A stretch of DNA of 37,638 nucleotides from a virus, in IMG/VR virus record IMGVR_UViG_3300044699_000135, positions 1 to 37,638 of that record. One strand, given 5' to 3'. This document shows positions 15,011 through 22,435 of the stretch, in pieces. Made by a program: the position numbers and the translations under genes. Each line of letters opens with the position of its first letter. Position 1 is the first letter of the stretch. The notes under the pieces are model-generated. The model did not search any database. It had not been told where the DNA came from and saw nothing but the letters and a program-made list of their open reading frames with translations.

Positions 15011-15907
15011 ATGAAGAATACAGATAAAAATTCCCTGAGTCAAGAGAAAAAGAGAGAAATATTTAATTTCTCATCTTTGCACGACACTAAGTCTCCCTAC
15101 CTAGTTAAGATACTAGAGTACCTTGTTGCCCGATCCCATTTGCCCTCAATGTATTTCTCTCATTCATACATTGCCGCCTACTTCAAATGCAATCGCGTTA
15201 CCATCCTGCGTAACTTAAAAATACTCAGAGCACTAGGCTTCCTTGATTGGGAGAATTTCTCCACCAAGGTTCAACGCTCGCTCAAAGAGGGCAAGCCTAA
15301 CGAATACTGGATCAACCCAGCTCTCTTTGAGAAAGATAACCTAAAACAATACAAAGCTTTTCTCTGTTCTTTTTATGCTATTACCCTTGCAGTGCTCTTC
15401 TCAAATAGCGTGCCAGTCGTTCCTGTCACACCATTAAGTTATATTAAAGGATTTAAGAATGTTTTATTAGCTAGTATATCTGTAGGTAATGTAATGCCAT
15501 CAGAGCAACCCCCTCCGTTCGGGAAGATATCCATAAAAAAACAACAAGGGGAAGAACGAAGGTCTACCTACAACGACGAAGACTATGGTGCCCTGCGGGC
15601 AGAATGGGGTAGTAAAGCGTTAGAGCCATACGATCGGCAGCCTTGGTTTAACAGAGTCTTTGCAATGCAAATGAAGCAGCGCCAAGAGCAGTGGGCATTG
15701 CTACGGGCCAAGAATTATTGCGATTGTTTGAAATGCAAACAAAAGAAGTTTGGCCCACGCTGTGCGCTGCCCAAAGAAAAAGCATCCCCCCCTGCTGCGC
15801 CGCGTCCCCCCGTTATGTCGAGGGAATTGTGGTTACAATCACAGGCACAAATGCCATCGCAGGAAAAGGGTCCTAAGTCAATGAGTTCGCTCTTACAAAA
15901 CCTTTAG
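15011..15907 (+). CDS. Winged-helix protein, probably replication-related
   Basis: 298 residues. Residues ~25-105 form a winged-helix pattern: YLVKILEYLVARSHLPSMYF, then SHSYIAAYFKCNRVTILRNL (recognition helix), LKILRALGFLDWENFS and EGKPNEYWINPALF. This resembles the helix-turn-helix domain of phage or plasmid replication initiators and MarR-like regulators. The centre has a hydrophobic stretch (FYAITLAVLFSNSVPVVPVT). The C-terminal part has a possible zinc-binding cluster CDCLKCKQKKFGPRC and a Pro-rich tail. Its place between erf and a RusA-type gene supports a DNA replication role. No catalytic domain is seen. The start at 15011 lacks a strong ribosome site. Confidence 0.55.
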   Translation: MKNTDKNSLSQEKKREIFNFSSLHDTKSPYLVKILEYLVARSHLPSMYFSHSYIAAYFKCNRVTILRNLKILRALGFLDWENFSTKVQRSLKEGKPNEYWINPALFEKDNLKQYKAFLCSFYAITLAVLFSNSVPVVPVTPLSYIKGFKNVLLASISVGNVMPSEQPPPFGKISIKKQQGEERRSTYNDEDYGALRAEWGSKALEPYDRQPWFNRVFAMQMKQRQEQWALLRAKNYCDCLKCKQKKFGPRCALPKEKASPPAAPRPPVMSRELWLQSQAQMPSQEKGPKSMSSLLQNL

Positions 15908-15916
15908 GGAAGTTTA

Positions 15917-16186
15917 ATGTTGTATGATGATCAACCATGGAGCCGTGATCAATTATCTCAGGATGAAGCGGCAATCAAAAAAGAAAAAGCTGCTTTAAAA
16001 AGAGAATGTTATAGGCCTTTTGTTCCTGAGCCAGTCAAGTCTGATCAATGGATGTTTGATCAGCGCCAGGGCTATGCTGATTTGCTAGTAAAAAACGGGA
16101 ATGATCTTGATGCCAAGGCCCGTGAGTATGCCTGCATTCTTCTGCGTGGCTTTAATGGTCTTGATGAACCATCTGAAAAGGAATGA
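15917..16186 (+). CDS. Small protein of unknown function
   Basis: 89 residues: MLYDDQPWSRDQLSQDEAAI, a Lys/Glu helix (KKEKAALKRECYRPF), then QWMFDQRQGYADLLVKNGND and a final helix AREYACILLRGFNGLD. No domain recognised. It lies 9 bases after the winged-helix gene and overlaps the next gene by 4 bases, so it belongs to the replication/recombination operon. Confidence 0.55.
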   Translation: MLYDDQPWSRDQLSQDEAAIKKEKAALKRECYRPFVPEPVKSDQWMFDQRQGYADLLVKNGNDLDAKAREYACILLRGFNGLDEPSEKE

Positions 16187-16488
16187 TGTTGCGCCGGCCG
16201 CCCCCCGACATTGAATATCGCCAACGCATCGATTCGTCGTCGCCTAAGGGCTATGCCGAACACAGCAATGATGTGCGCTTTTACGCAGAACTCTGCAGTC
16301 TAGATAACCCCAATGAGTTTCAGTTGATTTTGAAGGAATCTTTGGAAAAGAAATTAAAGAAAGAGGCCGCGCGGGTCCTGGCCGCTTTAAAAGTTGACTC
16401 TAAACTCCCCCGCTTACTAGACTGCGCAATAATCCCTTTGCCTAGTAAGCAGGAGAATGAGAATGTTATCCAAGGAATATGTTATTAA
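16183..16488 (+). CDS. Small protein of unknown function
   Basis: 101 residues. PDIEYRQRIDSSSPKGYAEH, SNDVRFYAELCSLDNPNEF, then a Lys-rich helix QLILKESLEKKLKKEAARVL and a short tail. No known domain. It is coupled to both neighbours: the ATG overlaps the previous stop, and its last 26 bases overlap the RusA-like gene. The first two codons are both ATG; either may be used. Confidence 0.5.
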   Translation: MMLRRPPPDIEYRQRIDSSSPKGYAEHSNDVRFYAELCSLDNPNEFQLILKESLEKKLKKEAARVLAALKVDSKLPRLLDCAIIPLPSKQENENVIQGICY

Positions 16489-17344
16489 TATCAACCCCAT
16501 TTCGTGGAAGCGCCCGGGTATTAACAAAAAGAGATTTTATGACCAGCAAGCGCATGAAAAATTAGCAACGGGCATTTACTTACTCCAACAGCATGGCAAA
16601 AGCCCGACATTTACTAAGCCACTTCATGTTGAAGCTAACTTTTATATGCCTATACCAGCCCATACGGGCAAACGTGAGAAAACAAACTGGTGTTCAAAGT
16701 TCCCTGATCTTGATAATCTGTCCGCGTTTATATTCGACTGTATCAATGATACCGGTGTTATTTGGAAGGATGATAAATTGGTAGTTTCTCTTATCAGTAA
16801 GAAAGTTTATGATAAAAATTCCCCGCACACATATTACTATTACGGAATTAGTATGAGTGAAGCTAACAAACATACCACTGTCAAAAAGATAAAACCAAGT
16901 AAGAAGCCCTCCCGTGTTGATCCAGCGATGCAATTCTCGTTTCGGACACGGCCAGTAAGCCAAGCTTTAATCGATCATATGATAGAGGAATTACCTATGT
17001 GGCCGTTTAAGAATCCCAAGAGAAATTCGATACTAGAGTTTCACTTATCTTATGGGATTTCTCGTGCTGGATTTCGGGGATTGCTTGATAAGTATCCAGC
17101 GCTGAAAGAGGCACATGAGGTTGCTCTGTTGAGATTAGCTGATAAGTTATGGGATGGGGCTATAACAAAAGTATATGATTGGGCACCAGTCAAGTTTAGA
17201 ATGAGAAAGTATGATAAAGAGTTTGAAGAAGATTTGAAGTTTCATGCTTCTCTTTCAGCTGATGCTATTACAAAAGCCAATGAGACATTGAACAATAAGA
17301 ATCCAATTACGGTGGTGATTAATAGAGATAGCGTTAATGAATAA
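16463..17344 (+). CDS. rusA: RusA-type Holliday junction resolvase fused to a small-terminase-like domain
   Basis: 293 residues from 16463; this start is preferred to the ATG at 16457 because AGGAG (16451-16455) is spaced 7 bases from it. Residues 1-~130 are RusA-like: INPISWKRPGINKKRFYDQQ at the start and the metal-binding signature FPDLDNLSAFIFDCINDTGV followed by WKDDKLV (Asp of PDLDN and the DD pair). RusA cuts four-way junctions in recombination and before packaging. After a basic linker (VKKIKPSKKPSRVDP) comes a ~150-residue domain with LEFHLSYGISRAGFRGLLDK and YPALKEAHEVALLRLADKLW. This has the helix-turn-helix pattern of phage small terminase subunits ('-F--LL-KYP-L--AHE-A'). The fusion and the location upstream of the large terminase suggest a joint role in DNA processing. 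RusA is firm; the terminase part is inference. Confidence 0.78.
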   Translation: MLSKEYVININPISWKRPGINKKRFYDQQAHEKLATGIYLLQQHGKSPTFTKPLHVEANFYMPIPAHTGKREKTNWCSKFPDLDNLSAFIFDCINDTGVIWKDDKLVVSLISKKVYDKNSPHTYYYYGISMSEANKHTTVKKIKPSKKPSRVDPAMQFSFRTRPVSQALIDHMIEELPMWPFKNPKRNSILEFHLSYGISRAGFRGLLDKYPALKEAHEVALLRLADKLWDGAITKVYDWAPVKFRMRKYDKEFEEDLKFHASLSADAITKANETLNNKNPITVVINRDSVNE

Positions 17345-17603
17345 GTTTGTCTTGCTATTGCTTATTATGACACCCTGTATGGCCTCGCACTATGGCAGAT
17401 TCTGTCAGGAGACTAAGCCTGAAGTATTACTCGTCGATCCTGACTTGTATCGTGCTGGCATGAGTTTCTTTTTTGGTGGTAGTAACAATAGGTTTGTTGA
17501 TGCTACGCCGCTTGAGCCTGAATTTGCTGCTGGGACTACTGAGTTCTCTTGTATGAGGATTGTTGCTTGCCGCTTTGGTCATTACTATCGTCATAGGCGG
17601 TAA
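17337..17603 (+). CDS. Secreted or membrane-anchored small protein, possible frame error at its end
   Basis: 88 residues with an N-terminal signal-like sequence MNKFVLLLLIMTPCMASHYG, possibly cleaved after CMAS, then a short soluble region (ETKPEVLLVDPDLYRAGMSF FFGG). The stated C-terminus (RIVACRFGHYYRHRR) is odd. One base over, the same DNA reads LLLAALVITIVIGGNVIGYI EGKD to a stop at ~17633, a perfect transmembrane helix. A one-base error near 17555, or a tiny overlapping gene, is likely. It overlaps the RusA-like gene's end by 8 bases and precedes the secreted-protein cluster. No function known. Confidence 0.5.
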   Translation: MNKFVLLLLIMTPCMASHYGRFCQETKPEVLLVDPDLYRAGMSFFFGGSNNRFVDATPLEPEFAAGTTEFSCMRIVACRFGHYYRHRR

Positions 17604-17655
17604 CGTGATAGGATATATAGAGGGTAAAGATTAACACCATGATAAGGGGTATTGT

Positions 17656-18153
17656 ATGAAATGGTTATTGCTAGCGTTTATGGTCACGTCATGTTTTGCT
17701 TCAGATAATTTTGAGATGACTCAAATAGAGCCTTCTAGTGTGAGAGCTTCTGAGGCATTAGGTAACGTTAAGCTTTATCATGATGGAAGTAGTTTTCTGT
17801 TAGAAAGAAACGATAGTGGCAAAATGGTGATTGATACTAGTCAGTTAGATATTCTTCTGCGCAAGATAGTTGTATCATCACATCGAGTTGAGCAATTTCA
17901 GAAATGTTCATTCATAAAAGTTGATGTTGACTGTTTTGGTGATTATTTTCTGACTTCCCATGTTCGTGGTCCTGGTGGCGGTCTTATCCTTGGTGGTGGT
18001 GTAGCTATCAGTGGTTATGGTGGTGCAATTCTTTTGGGTGTATTGGGTACCATCCCAACGCCTGCATCTCCTTGGCTTTTGGGAACTGCGGCATTTCTTG
18101 CGGCCAGCACACCAGTAGCGGCAACAATTGCCACTGTTAGCCCAACCTTGTAG
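17656..18153 (+). CDS. Secreted protein A with Gly-rich hydrophobic tail (three-member phage family)
   Basis: 165 residues. A signal peptide MKWLLLAFMVTSCFA is followed by a ~75-residue domain: EPSSVRASEALGNVKLYHDG, SSFLLERNDSGKMVIDTSQL DILLRKIVVSSHRVEQF, and GDYFLTSHVRGPGGG. The same domain occurs in the proteins at 25457 and 26583. After the GGG the tail becomes hydrophobic and Gly/Ala-rich (LILGGGVAISGYGGAILLGV, TAAFLAASTPVAATIATV), able to insert in a membrane. Small membrane-protein genes follow at once. This looks like a secreted membrane-active protein with possible partners, for example a bacteriocin-like, exclusion or host-surface factor; that role is inference. It resembles, from memory, secreted proteins of Babeliae. 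Confidence 0.6.
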   Translation: MKWLLLAFMVTSCFASDNFEMTQIEPSSVRASEALGNVKLYHDGSSFLLERNDSGKMVIDTSQLDILLRKIVVSSHRVEQFQKCSFIKVDVDCFGDYFLTSHVRGPGGGLILGGGVAISGYGGAILLGVLGTIPTPASPWLLGTAAFLAASTPVAATIATVSPTL

Positions 18154-18161
18154 CGAGCATA

Positions 18162-18344
18162 ATGTTTAAATTTGCTTCATTATTCAGATGGTATCGCTTT
18201 AAGAAAGAGTTTTTCTCGATACTCTTTTTAAGCACTATTCAGGCATGGATTGCCTTTAACTTTAAGATGGTTAGCTCGCCCTATAATGAGATCATAGGGC
18301 TACTTGGCTGCTTGGCGATACTTAGTAGTCTTTATGAATGCTGA
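18162..18344 (+). CDS. Small membrane protein, first part of a partner pair
   Basis: 60 residues. After a basic start (MFKFASLFRWYRFKKEFF) come two hydrophobic segments, SILFLSTIQAWIAFNF and EIIGLLGCLAILSSLY. It lies 8 bases after secreted protein A and overlaps the next small membrane gene by 11 bases. The two together have the size and plan of the 99-residue membrane protein at 26169 that follows secreted protein B. They may be one gene split by an indel or two coupled genes. Function unknown; it may be a partner, immunity or anchoring protein for protein A. Confidence 0.5.
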   Translation: MFKFASLFRWYRFKKEFFSILFLSTIQAWIAFNFKMVSSPYNEIIGLLGCLAILSSLYEC

Positions 18345-18546
18345 CCGTGTGCCAAAAATACCGTTCAACAAGTATCATGTTATGTTCTATGCTTATATGT
18401 TCTGTTGTATGACTATTGGTACGTATATGGCATGGTCTTACGATATGTACCATGCTCCTACGCAAGCCTATGTTATGTACTATGTGTACATGCTGTCATT
18501 TCAGTCGCTATTTTTACATGCTATGTATCGGCCATTTGATGATTAA
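18334..18546 (+). CDS. Small membrane protein, second part of a partner pair
   Basis: 70 residues from the ATG at 18334 (MNADRVPKIPFNKYHVMFYA), which overlaps the preceding stop; the ATG or alternative start at 18304 would overlap far more. Two hydrophobic segments, VMFYAYMFCCMTIGTYMAWS and AYVMYYVYMLSFQSLFLHA, are rich in Tyr and Met. Its end overlaps the large terminase start by 8 bases, so translation of the terminase may depend on it. No known family. Confidence 0.5.
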   Translation: MNADRVPKIPFNKYHVMFYAYMFCCMTIGTYMAWSYDMYHAPTQAYVMYYVYMLSFQSLFLHAMYRPFDD

Positions 18547-19804
18547 TACAGAAGATAAGCTGATACTCAATGCCTTTCAGCCGCGATCATACCAAAAAGA
18601 GATCATACAGGCCCTTGACGATGGTTTTAAGAAGCTGGTAATAGTCTTGCCTCGTCGTGCGGGGAAAGATATCACTGCATGGAATATTGCCATTGAACAG
18701 TGCTTAAAGAAGATATGCTTGGTGCAGTATATATTGCCCACCTTTGGCCAAGCGCGTCGTTGTATATTTGAGGCAATTGCTATTGATGGTACTAAGTTCA
18801 TTGAATATATTCCGCCACGACTTATACAGAAGATAAACGTATCTGAACAGAAGGTAGTGTTCATTAATGGTTCTGTTCTCCAGTGTCTTGGTGGTGAGAC
18901 CCATGACACCGCTATTCGTGGTACTAATCCCTACATGGTGATACTCTCAGAGTATGCGTATATGTCACCCGCAGTATATGATACCGTTCGTCCCATCCTT
19001 GCTGCTAATGATGGGATATGTATATTCCTATCGACTCCCTATGGAAAGAATCACTTTTATCAACTCTTTCAAGTAGCTAAAACATATCCCGACTGGTTTG
19101 TGATGCACAAAGGAGTTAAGGATACTAAACACATATCCTTTGAAGCACTTGAACAGGAACGCCAACAGATGTCGTCCGAGCTCTTTGCGCAAGAATATGG
19201 CTGTAGTTTTGATCGCGGGGTTGATGGTTCTTATTACGGTAAGTATCTCCAGCGCGCTAAAGAAGAGGGTCGTATTACTCATGTTGCCCATGATCCTGGC
19301 CTATTAACTCATGTTGCTATTGACATTGGGGTGAATGATGCAACGACTATGGTATGGTATCAGACAGTTGGTGATGGCACGGTGATACGAATTATTGATT
19401 GTTATCGCAATACTGGTCTGGGTCTTGACCATTATGTGCATGTGCTCAATGAAAAGCCATACAACTATGGCAAGTACTTTGCTCCTCATGACTTGATGGT
19501 TCGTGAGTGGGGAGGTGGTGCTATAACTCGCTATGAAAAAGCACGCCAACTTGGTATTAACTTTACGGTCCTTGAGCAGATTTCTGTTATGGATGGTATT
19601 GAAAATGTATGGACTCACTTTCCTAAGTTTTGGATAGATTCAGAAAAGTGTAAGTCGCTCATTAATGCTATGGAGAACTATCGCAGAGAGTTTGATGTTG
19701 AACGAAATGTGTACAAAAATAAACCTGTGCATGACGTGCACAGTGACTTTTGTGACAGTTTGCGTTATCTCTGTCAGTCATTGCATAAGACTAAAAAGGT
19801 CTAA
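18539..19804 (+). CDS. terL: Terminase large subunit (C-terminus probably cut by a base error)
   Basis: 421 residues from 18539, the start that gives a short overlap with the upstream gene; the longer frame from 18416 only extends into that gene. ATPase: Walker A VLPRRAGKD near residue 36, Walker B YMVILSE near 140, then a coupling motif (FLSTPYGKNHF). Nuclease: AIDIGVNDATT (first catalytic Asp), a central APHDLMVREWGGG, and HDVHSDFCDSLRY near the end. It powers headful-type DNA packaging and cuts the concatemer. The frame ends at KTKKV, but one base over the DNA reads GLTPEEFDRKRAEARYGPNH FKQQIFNHDPRYER to a stop at 19902. That looks like the real C-terminus: one A missing in the AAAAA at 19793-19797, or a -1 slip there. 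Confidence 0.88.
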   Translation: MINTEDKLILNAFQPRSYQKEIIQALDDGFKKLVIVLPRRAGKDITAWNIAIEQCLKKICLVQYILPTFGQARRCIFEAIAIDGTKFIEYIPPRLIQKINVSEQKVVFINGSVLQCLGGETHDTAIRGTNPYMVILSEYAYMSPAVYDTVRPILAANDGICIFLSTPYGKNHFYQLFQVAKTYPDWFVMHKGVKDTKHISFEALEQERQQMSSELFAQEYGCSFDRGVDGSYYGKYLQRAKEEGRITHVAHDPGLLTHVAIDIGVNDATTMVWYQTVGDGTVIRIIDCYRNTGLGLDHYVHVLNEKPYNYGKYFAPHDLMVREWGGGAITRYEKARQLGINFTVLEQISVMDGIENVWTHFPKFWIDSEKCKSLINAMENYRREFDVERNVYKNKPVHDVHSDFCDSLRYLCQSLHKTKKV

Positions 19805-19950
19805 CGCCTGAAGAGTTTGACCGTAAAAGAGCAGAAGCACGCTATGGTCCTAATCATTTTAAGCAGCAGATATTTAACCATGATCCAAGGTATGAGCGAT
19901 AAATAATTTAATCTAACACTTGTTGTCTCTTTAATATTGCGCTTAGACTT

Positions 19951-19970
19951 TTGATAATTAATTATCAAAG
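19951..19970. repeat. 20-base perfect palindrome before the portal gene
   Basis: TTTGATAATTAATTATCAAA reads the same on both strands and ends 10 bases before the portal ATG, overlapping the AAAGGA ribosome site. It could be an operator, or in RNA a hairpin covering the ribosome site. It shares GATAA...TTATC with the inverted repeat at 2575-2592. Confidence 0.55.
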
Positions 19971-19980
19971 GATTTAACCA

Positions 19981-21519
19981 ATGCTGATCAGGCCTCCAGA
20001 ATCATTAGCAAAAGACTTTAGTGCCATTAAAAATAAAATGGACAATGATTACACCCAGAACCTCTCTTTATGGTCTATTGGGTGGTCTCAAGGCAACATT
20101 GATGTGCGTTTAGAAGCGGGTGACCAATCATTAATGGCCCAGCTTAATGCCAATACGCTTACGCAATCGACTAATTCCTACTATTTCAATAGAGTTCGTC
20201 CTATTTGTAATATGGTTTCTGGTTATCAGCGGCGCAACCGTAAAAGTACGGTTGTTGTCCCTTTAGAGAATGGTGACCAACACACCGCTGATCAATTTAC
20301 AAAGATATTGTTGCATATATACAAGCGTGAGAATGTCTACGAAATGATATCGGAAGCATTCCATCAGGGCGCCTGCGTTACTGGGATGAACTTACTCCAA
20401 GTATACCTAGATTTTACTAATGATCCGCTTAATGGTGATATAAAGGTTGATAATCTTGCCTACAATGAGTATATGATTGACCCGTATTTCAGAAAGCCTG
20501 ATCTTTCAGATGCGTCGTTTGTCTGGCGTAGATCCTACATGACTCACTCAGCAGCAGCGGCTATCATGCCAGAAGATCAATATGATACGATTATGGCCCT
20601 TAATGGGAATCCGCAGGGTATGGCCCGTGATGGCAAGTTCCAGTATATGCCAGAAGCATTTGGTTACGCCCAAGGAAATAGAGTTTCCTATGATGAGTAT
20701 TGGTACCGTGATTATCGTCGCGCTAAGTTCTTATATGACACCAATACCGGTGAGATGATTGACATTACCCGTAACGAGAAGGTAGATATAGATCGTTTTA
20801 TTGCCGACAATCCACAAATCAAGTTAACTGAACGAAGTGTCCCAACGGTTCGTTTGGCTATAATGATTCAAGATAAGGTGTTTTACGATGGCGAAAATCC
20901 ACTTGGTATTGATGATTATCCTTTCATCCCTGTTATTGGTTTCTATAATAAATCTATGCCTTATATGTATCAGCGAATATCAGGTATCTGTCGATCCTTA
21001 CGCGACCCACAGATCTTATTTAATCGACGGGTTATTTTATCCGCAGATCTACTCGAGTCCCAAGTAAACTCTGGCTGGCTCTTTAAGGAAAATGCCCCAG
21101 TTGATGTTAAGCACTTATTCCAGACTGGCCAGGGGCGCATAATACCGATTAAAGATGAAGCACAGATGACTGATATTCAGCCGATTGTGCCGCCACAGAT
21201 ACCCCCTTCTTTCTTTCAGTTGCAAGAGGTGTTTGATAAAGAGCTCTATAACTGCGCTGGTCTGTCAGAAGAGAACTTGGGTAAGATTGTTGAAGATAAT
21301 GCCTCTGGGTATCTTTCAGCATTGCGTCAAGGTGCTGGGCTTACGGCTCAACAGCCAATATTTGATCGCTTAGACTTGTCCCAGAACATGCTTGGTGAGC
21401 GGATAATGCAGATAGTGCAGGCTAATTACACCCGGGCAAGATACAGCGATTACTTGAAGGTGAGCAGCCAGCCGACTTGTTTTATAATAAGGCATTTGGT
21501 AAATATCATTGTGCCGTAG
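19981..21519 (+). CDS. Portal protein, N-terminal ~485 residues (P22-type)
   Basis: 512 residues as written, of which the last ~28 are out of frame. P22-type portal features: NSYYFNRVRPICNMVSGYQR RNRKS early, then MISEAFHQGACVTGMNLLQV, NLAYNEYMIDPYFRKPDLSD, EYWYRDYRRAKFLYD, PFIPVIGFYNKSMPYMYQRI SGICRSLRDPQ, and NASGYLSALRQGAGLTAQQP before GERIMQIVQANYT. The portal forms the dodecameric ring at one capsid vertex through which DNA is packaged. After ANYT the frame reads RARYSDYLK..., whereas the frame starting at 21432 reads PGKIQRLLEGEQPADLFYNK and joins the next gene. One C missing at the CCC at 21431-21433 explains this. Combined length would be about 690 residues, close to P22 portal (725). 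Confidence 0.85.
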   Translation: MLIRPPESLAKDFSAIKNKMDNDYTQNLSLWSIGWSQGNIDVRLEAGDQSLMAQLNANTLTQSTNSYYFNRVRPICNMVSGYQRRNRKSTVVVPLENGDQHTADQFTKILLHIYKRENVYEMISEAFHQGACVTGMNLLQVYLDFTNDPLNGDIKVDNLAYNEYMIDPYFRKPDLSDASFVWRRSYMTHSAAAAIMPEDQYDTIMALNGNPQGMARDGKFQYMPEAFGYAQGNRVSYDEYWYRDYRRAKFLYDTNTGEMIDITRNEKVDIDRFIADNPQIKLTERSVPTVRLAIMIQDKVFYDGENPLGIDDYPFIPVIGFYNKSMPYMYQRISGICRSLRDPQILFNRRVILSADLLESQVNSGWLFKENAPVDVKHLFQTGQGRIIPIKDEAQMTDIQPIVPPQIPPSFFQLQEVFDKELYNCAGLSEENLGKIVEDNASGYLSALRQGAGLTAQQPIFDRLDLSQNMLGERIMQIVQANYTRARYSDYLKVSSQPTCFIIRHLVNIIVP

Positions 21520-22052
21520 AACTCGGGTTTAATACCGAGACACAAAAGCAGATGGAATTTGCACAGCTTATTCATTTGCGGGAAGTTGGCATTAAGATAT
21601 CCGATGCGGCAATGATTAGTAAAGCAACGATCCAGGGGAAAGATGAGCTCGTCAAAGAAATGCAGAATGCAGATCAGAAACAACAACAGATACAAGAGTT
21701 ACAGGCTAAAGTCCAGCTCCAAGAGCTCCAAGCCAAAACTGAGCTTGCCCATGCACGTAGCGAGGCAGACCGTGGTCTTGCTTATGAGCGTATCTCCCGC
21801 GTGGAAGAGAATCACGCATTGGCTCAAAAGCAAGTTGCAGAAGCTAATAAAGAGGATGAGCTCGCCTTACTTAATAAGGTGAAGATACTCAAAGAGCTTG
21901 AATCTATAGATCTGTCTCATTTACAGGTCCTGATCAACTTGTCTAATTCAATGAAGCTTGCTGAACAGCAGACAGTCAAACCTACACAGCCCTTAAAGCC
22001 GCAAGAAGCAGCGATAGCCAAAGGGGATGAGCAACAACCGCAACCTCAATAA
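21477..22052 (+). CDS. Portal protein, C-terminal part in a shifted frame
   Basis: 191 residues; the TTG start is an artefact. The first part LFYNKAFGKYHCAVELGFNT and MISKATIQGKDELVKEMQ match what follows in P22-like portals. Then comes a long coiled coil (QIQELQAKVQLQELQAKTEL, then SEADRGLAYERISRVEE) ending LSHLQVLINLSNSMK and a Pro/Gln tail. Such a helical barrel is typical of P22-type portals. Read from 21432 it joins the previous gene after a one-base correction. On its own it has no good ribosome site, so it is the same gene unless frameshifting is programmed. Confidence 0.75.
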   Translation: MFYNKAFGKYHCAVELGFNTETQKQMEFAQLIHLREVGIKISDAAMISKATIQGKDELVKEMQNADQKQQQIQELQAKVQLQELQAKTELAHARSEADRGLAYERISRVEENHALAQKQVAEANKEDELALLNKVKILKELESIDLSHLQVLINLSNSMKLAEQQTVKPTQPLKPQEAAIAKGDEQQPQPQ

Positions 22053-22065
22053 AAGTGAGATGGTA

Positions 22066-22392
22066 ATGTACGATCGTAAAGCAAAGTTAGAAAAGCATGG
22101 GTTAAGAGATCATAAATTGTATGGCATATGGGGCTATATTAAGTCAAGTTGTTACAATACTAATAGCACTGCTTATGACATTATTGGTGCTCGTGGCATA
22201 AAGGTCTGTAATGAATGGTCTAAATCTTTTAAGGCTTTTCATGACTGGGCATTACAGAATGGCTGGCATTATAACTATATGATGAAAAGAAAAGATCTTA
22301 AGAAGGATTATACGCCTGAAAATTGTTATTTTTATCCGCGTAGTGAAACAATTAAAGAAGAAAAGAAATCCTCAGTTAGAGGTGTTTGTTAA
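22066..22392 (+). CDS. Phage AP2/HNH-associated type protein
   Basis: 108 residues from 22066; ATGs at 22060 and 22027 are alternatives, and the last overlaps the portal end. The core KLYGIWGYIKSSCYNTNSTA YDIIGARGIKVCNEW followed by SFKAFHDWALQNGW and YTPENCYF follows the well-known phage pattern 'LY--W--M--RCYN...YGGRGI-VC-EW--SF--F--WA--NGY...Y-PENC-W'. That family is often found in homing-type genes and near AP2 DNA-binding domains. The usual 'RID-DGNY' is replaced by RKDLKKDYTP. It could be a third mobile homing-type gene, placed between portal and accessory genes. Confidence 0.65.
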   Translation: MYDRKAKLEKHGLRDHKLYGIWGYIKSSCYNTNSTAYDIIGARGIKVCNEWSKSFKAFHDWALQNGWHYNYMMKRKDLKKDYTPENCYFYPRSETIKEEKKSSVRGVC

Positions 22393-22435
22393 CCCTTGTA
22401 GTGTAAAAGACTACAGTTTCTAGAAGGAGGCTAAA

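Noticed and set aside
15691-15876. 61-codon frame inside the winged-helix gene
   Set aside because: Out-of-phase shadow with no family pattern, fully inside a better-supported gene.
18416-18538. N-terminal extension of the large terminase from 18416
   Set aside because: It translates the upstream membrane gene in the wrong phase and has no ribosome site; the start at 18539 matches the family start better.
21425-21440. Programmed -1 frameshift signal in the portal gene
   Set aside because: ACACCCGGGC is not a good slippery heptamer in the reading phase; a missing C is simpler.
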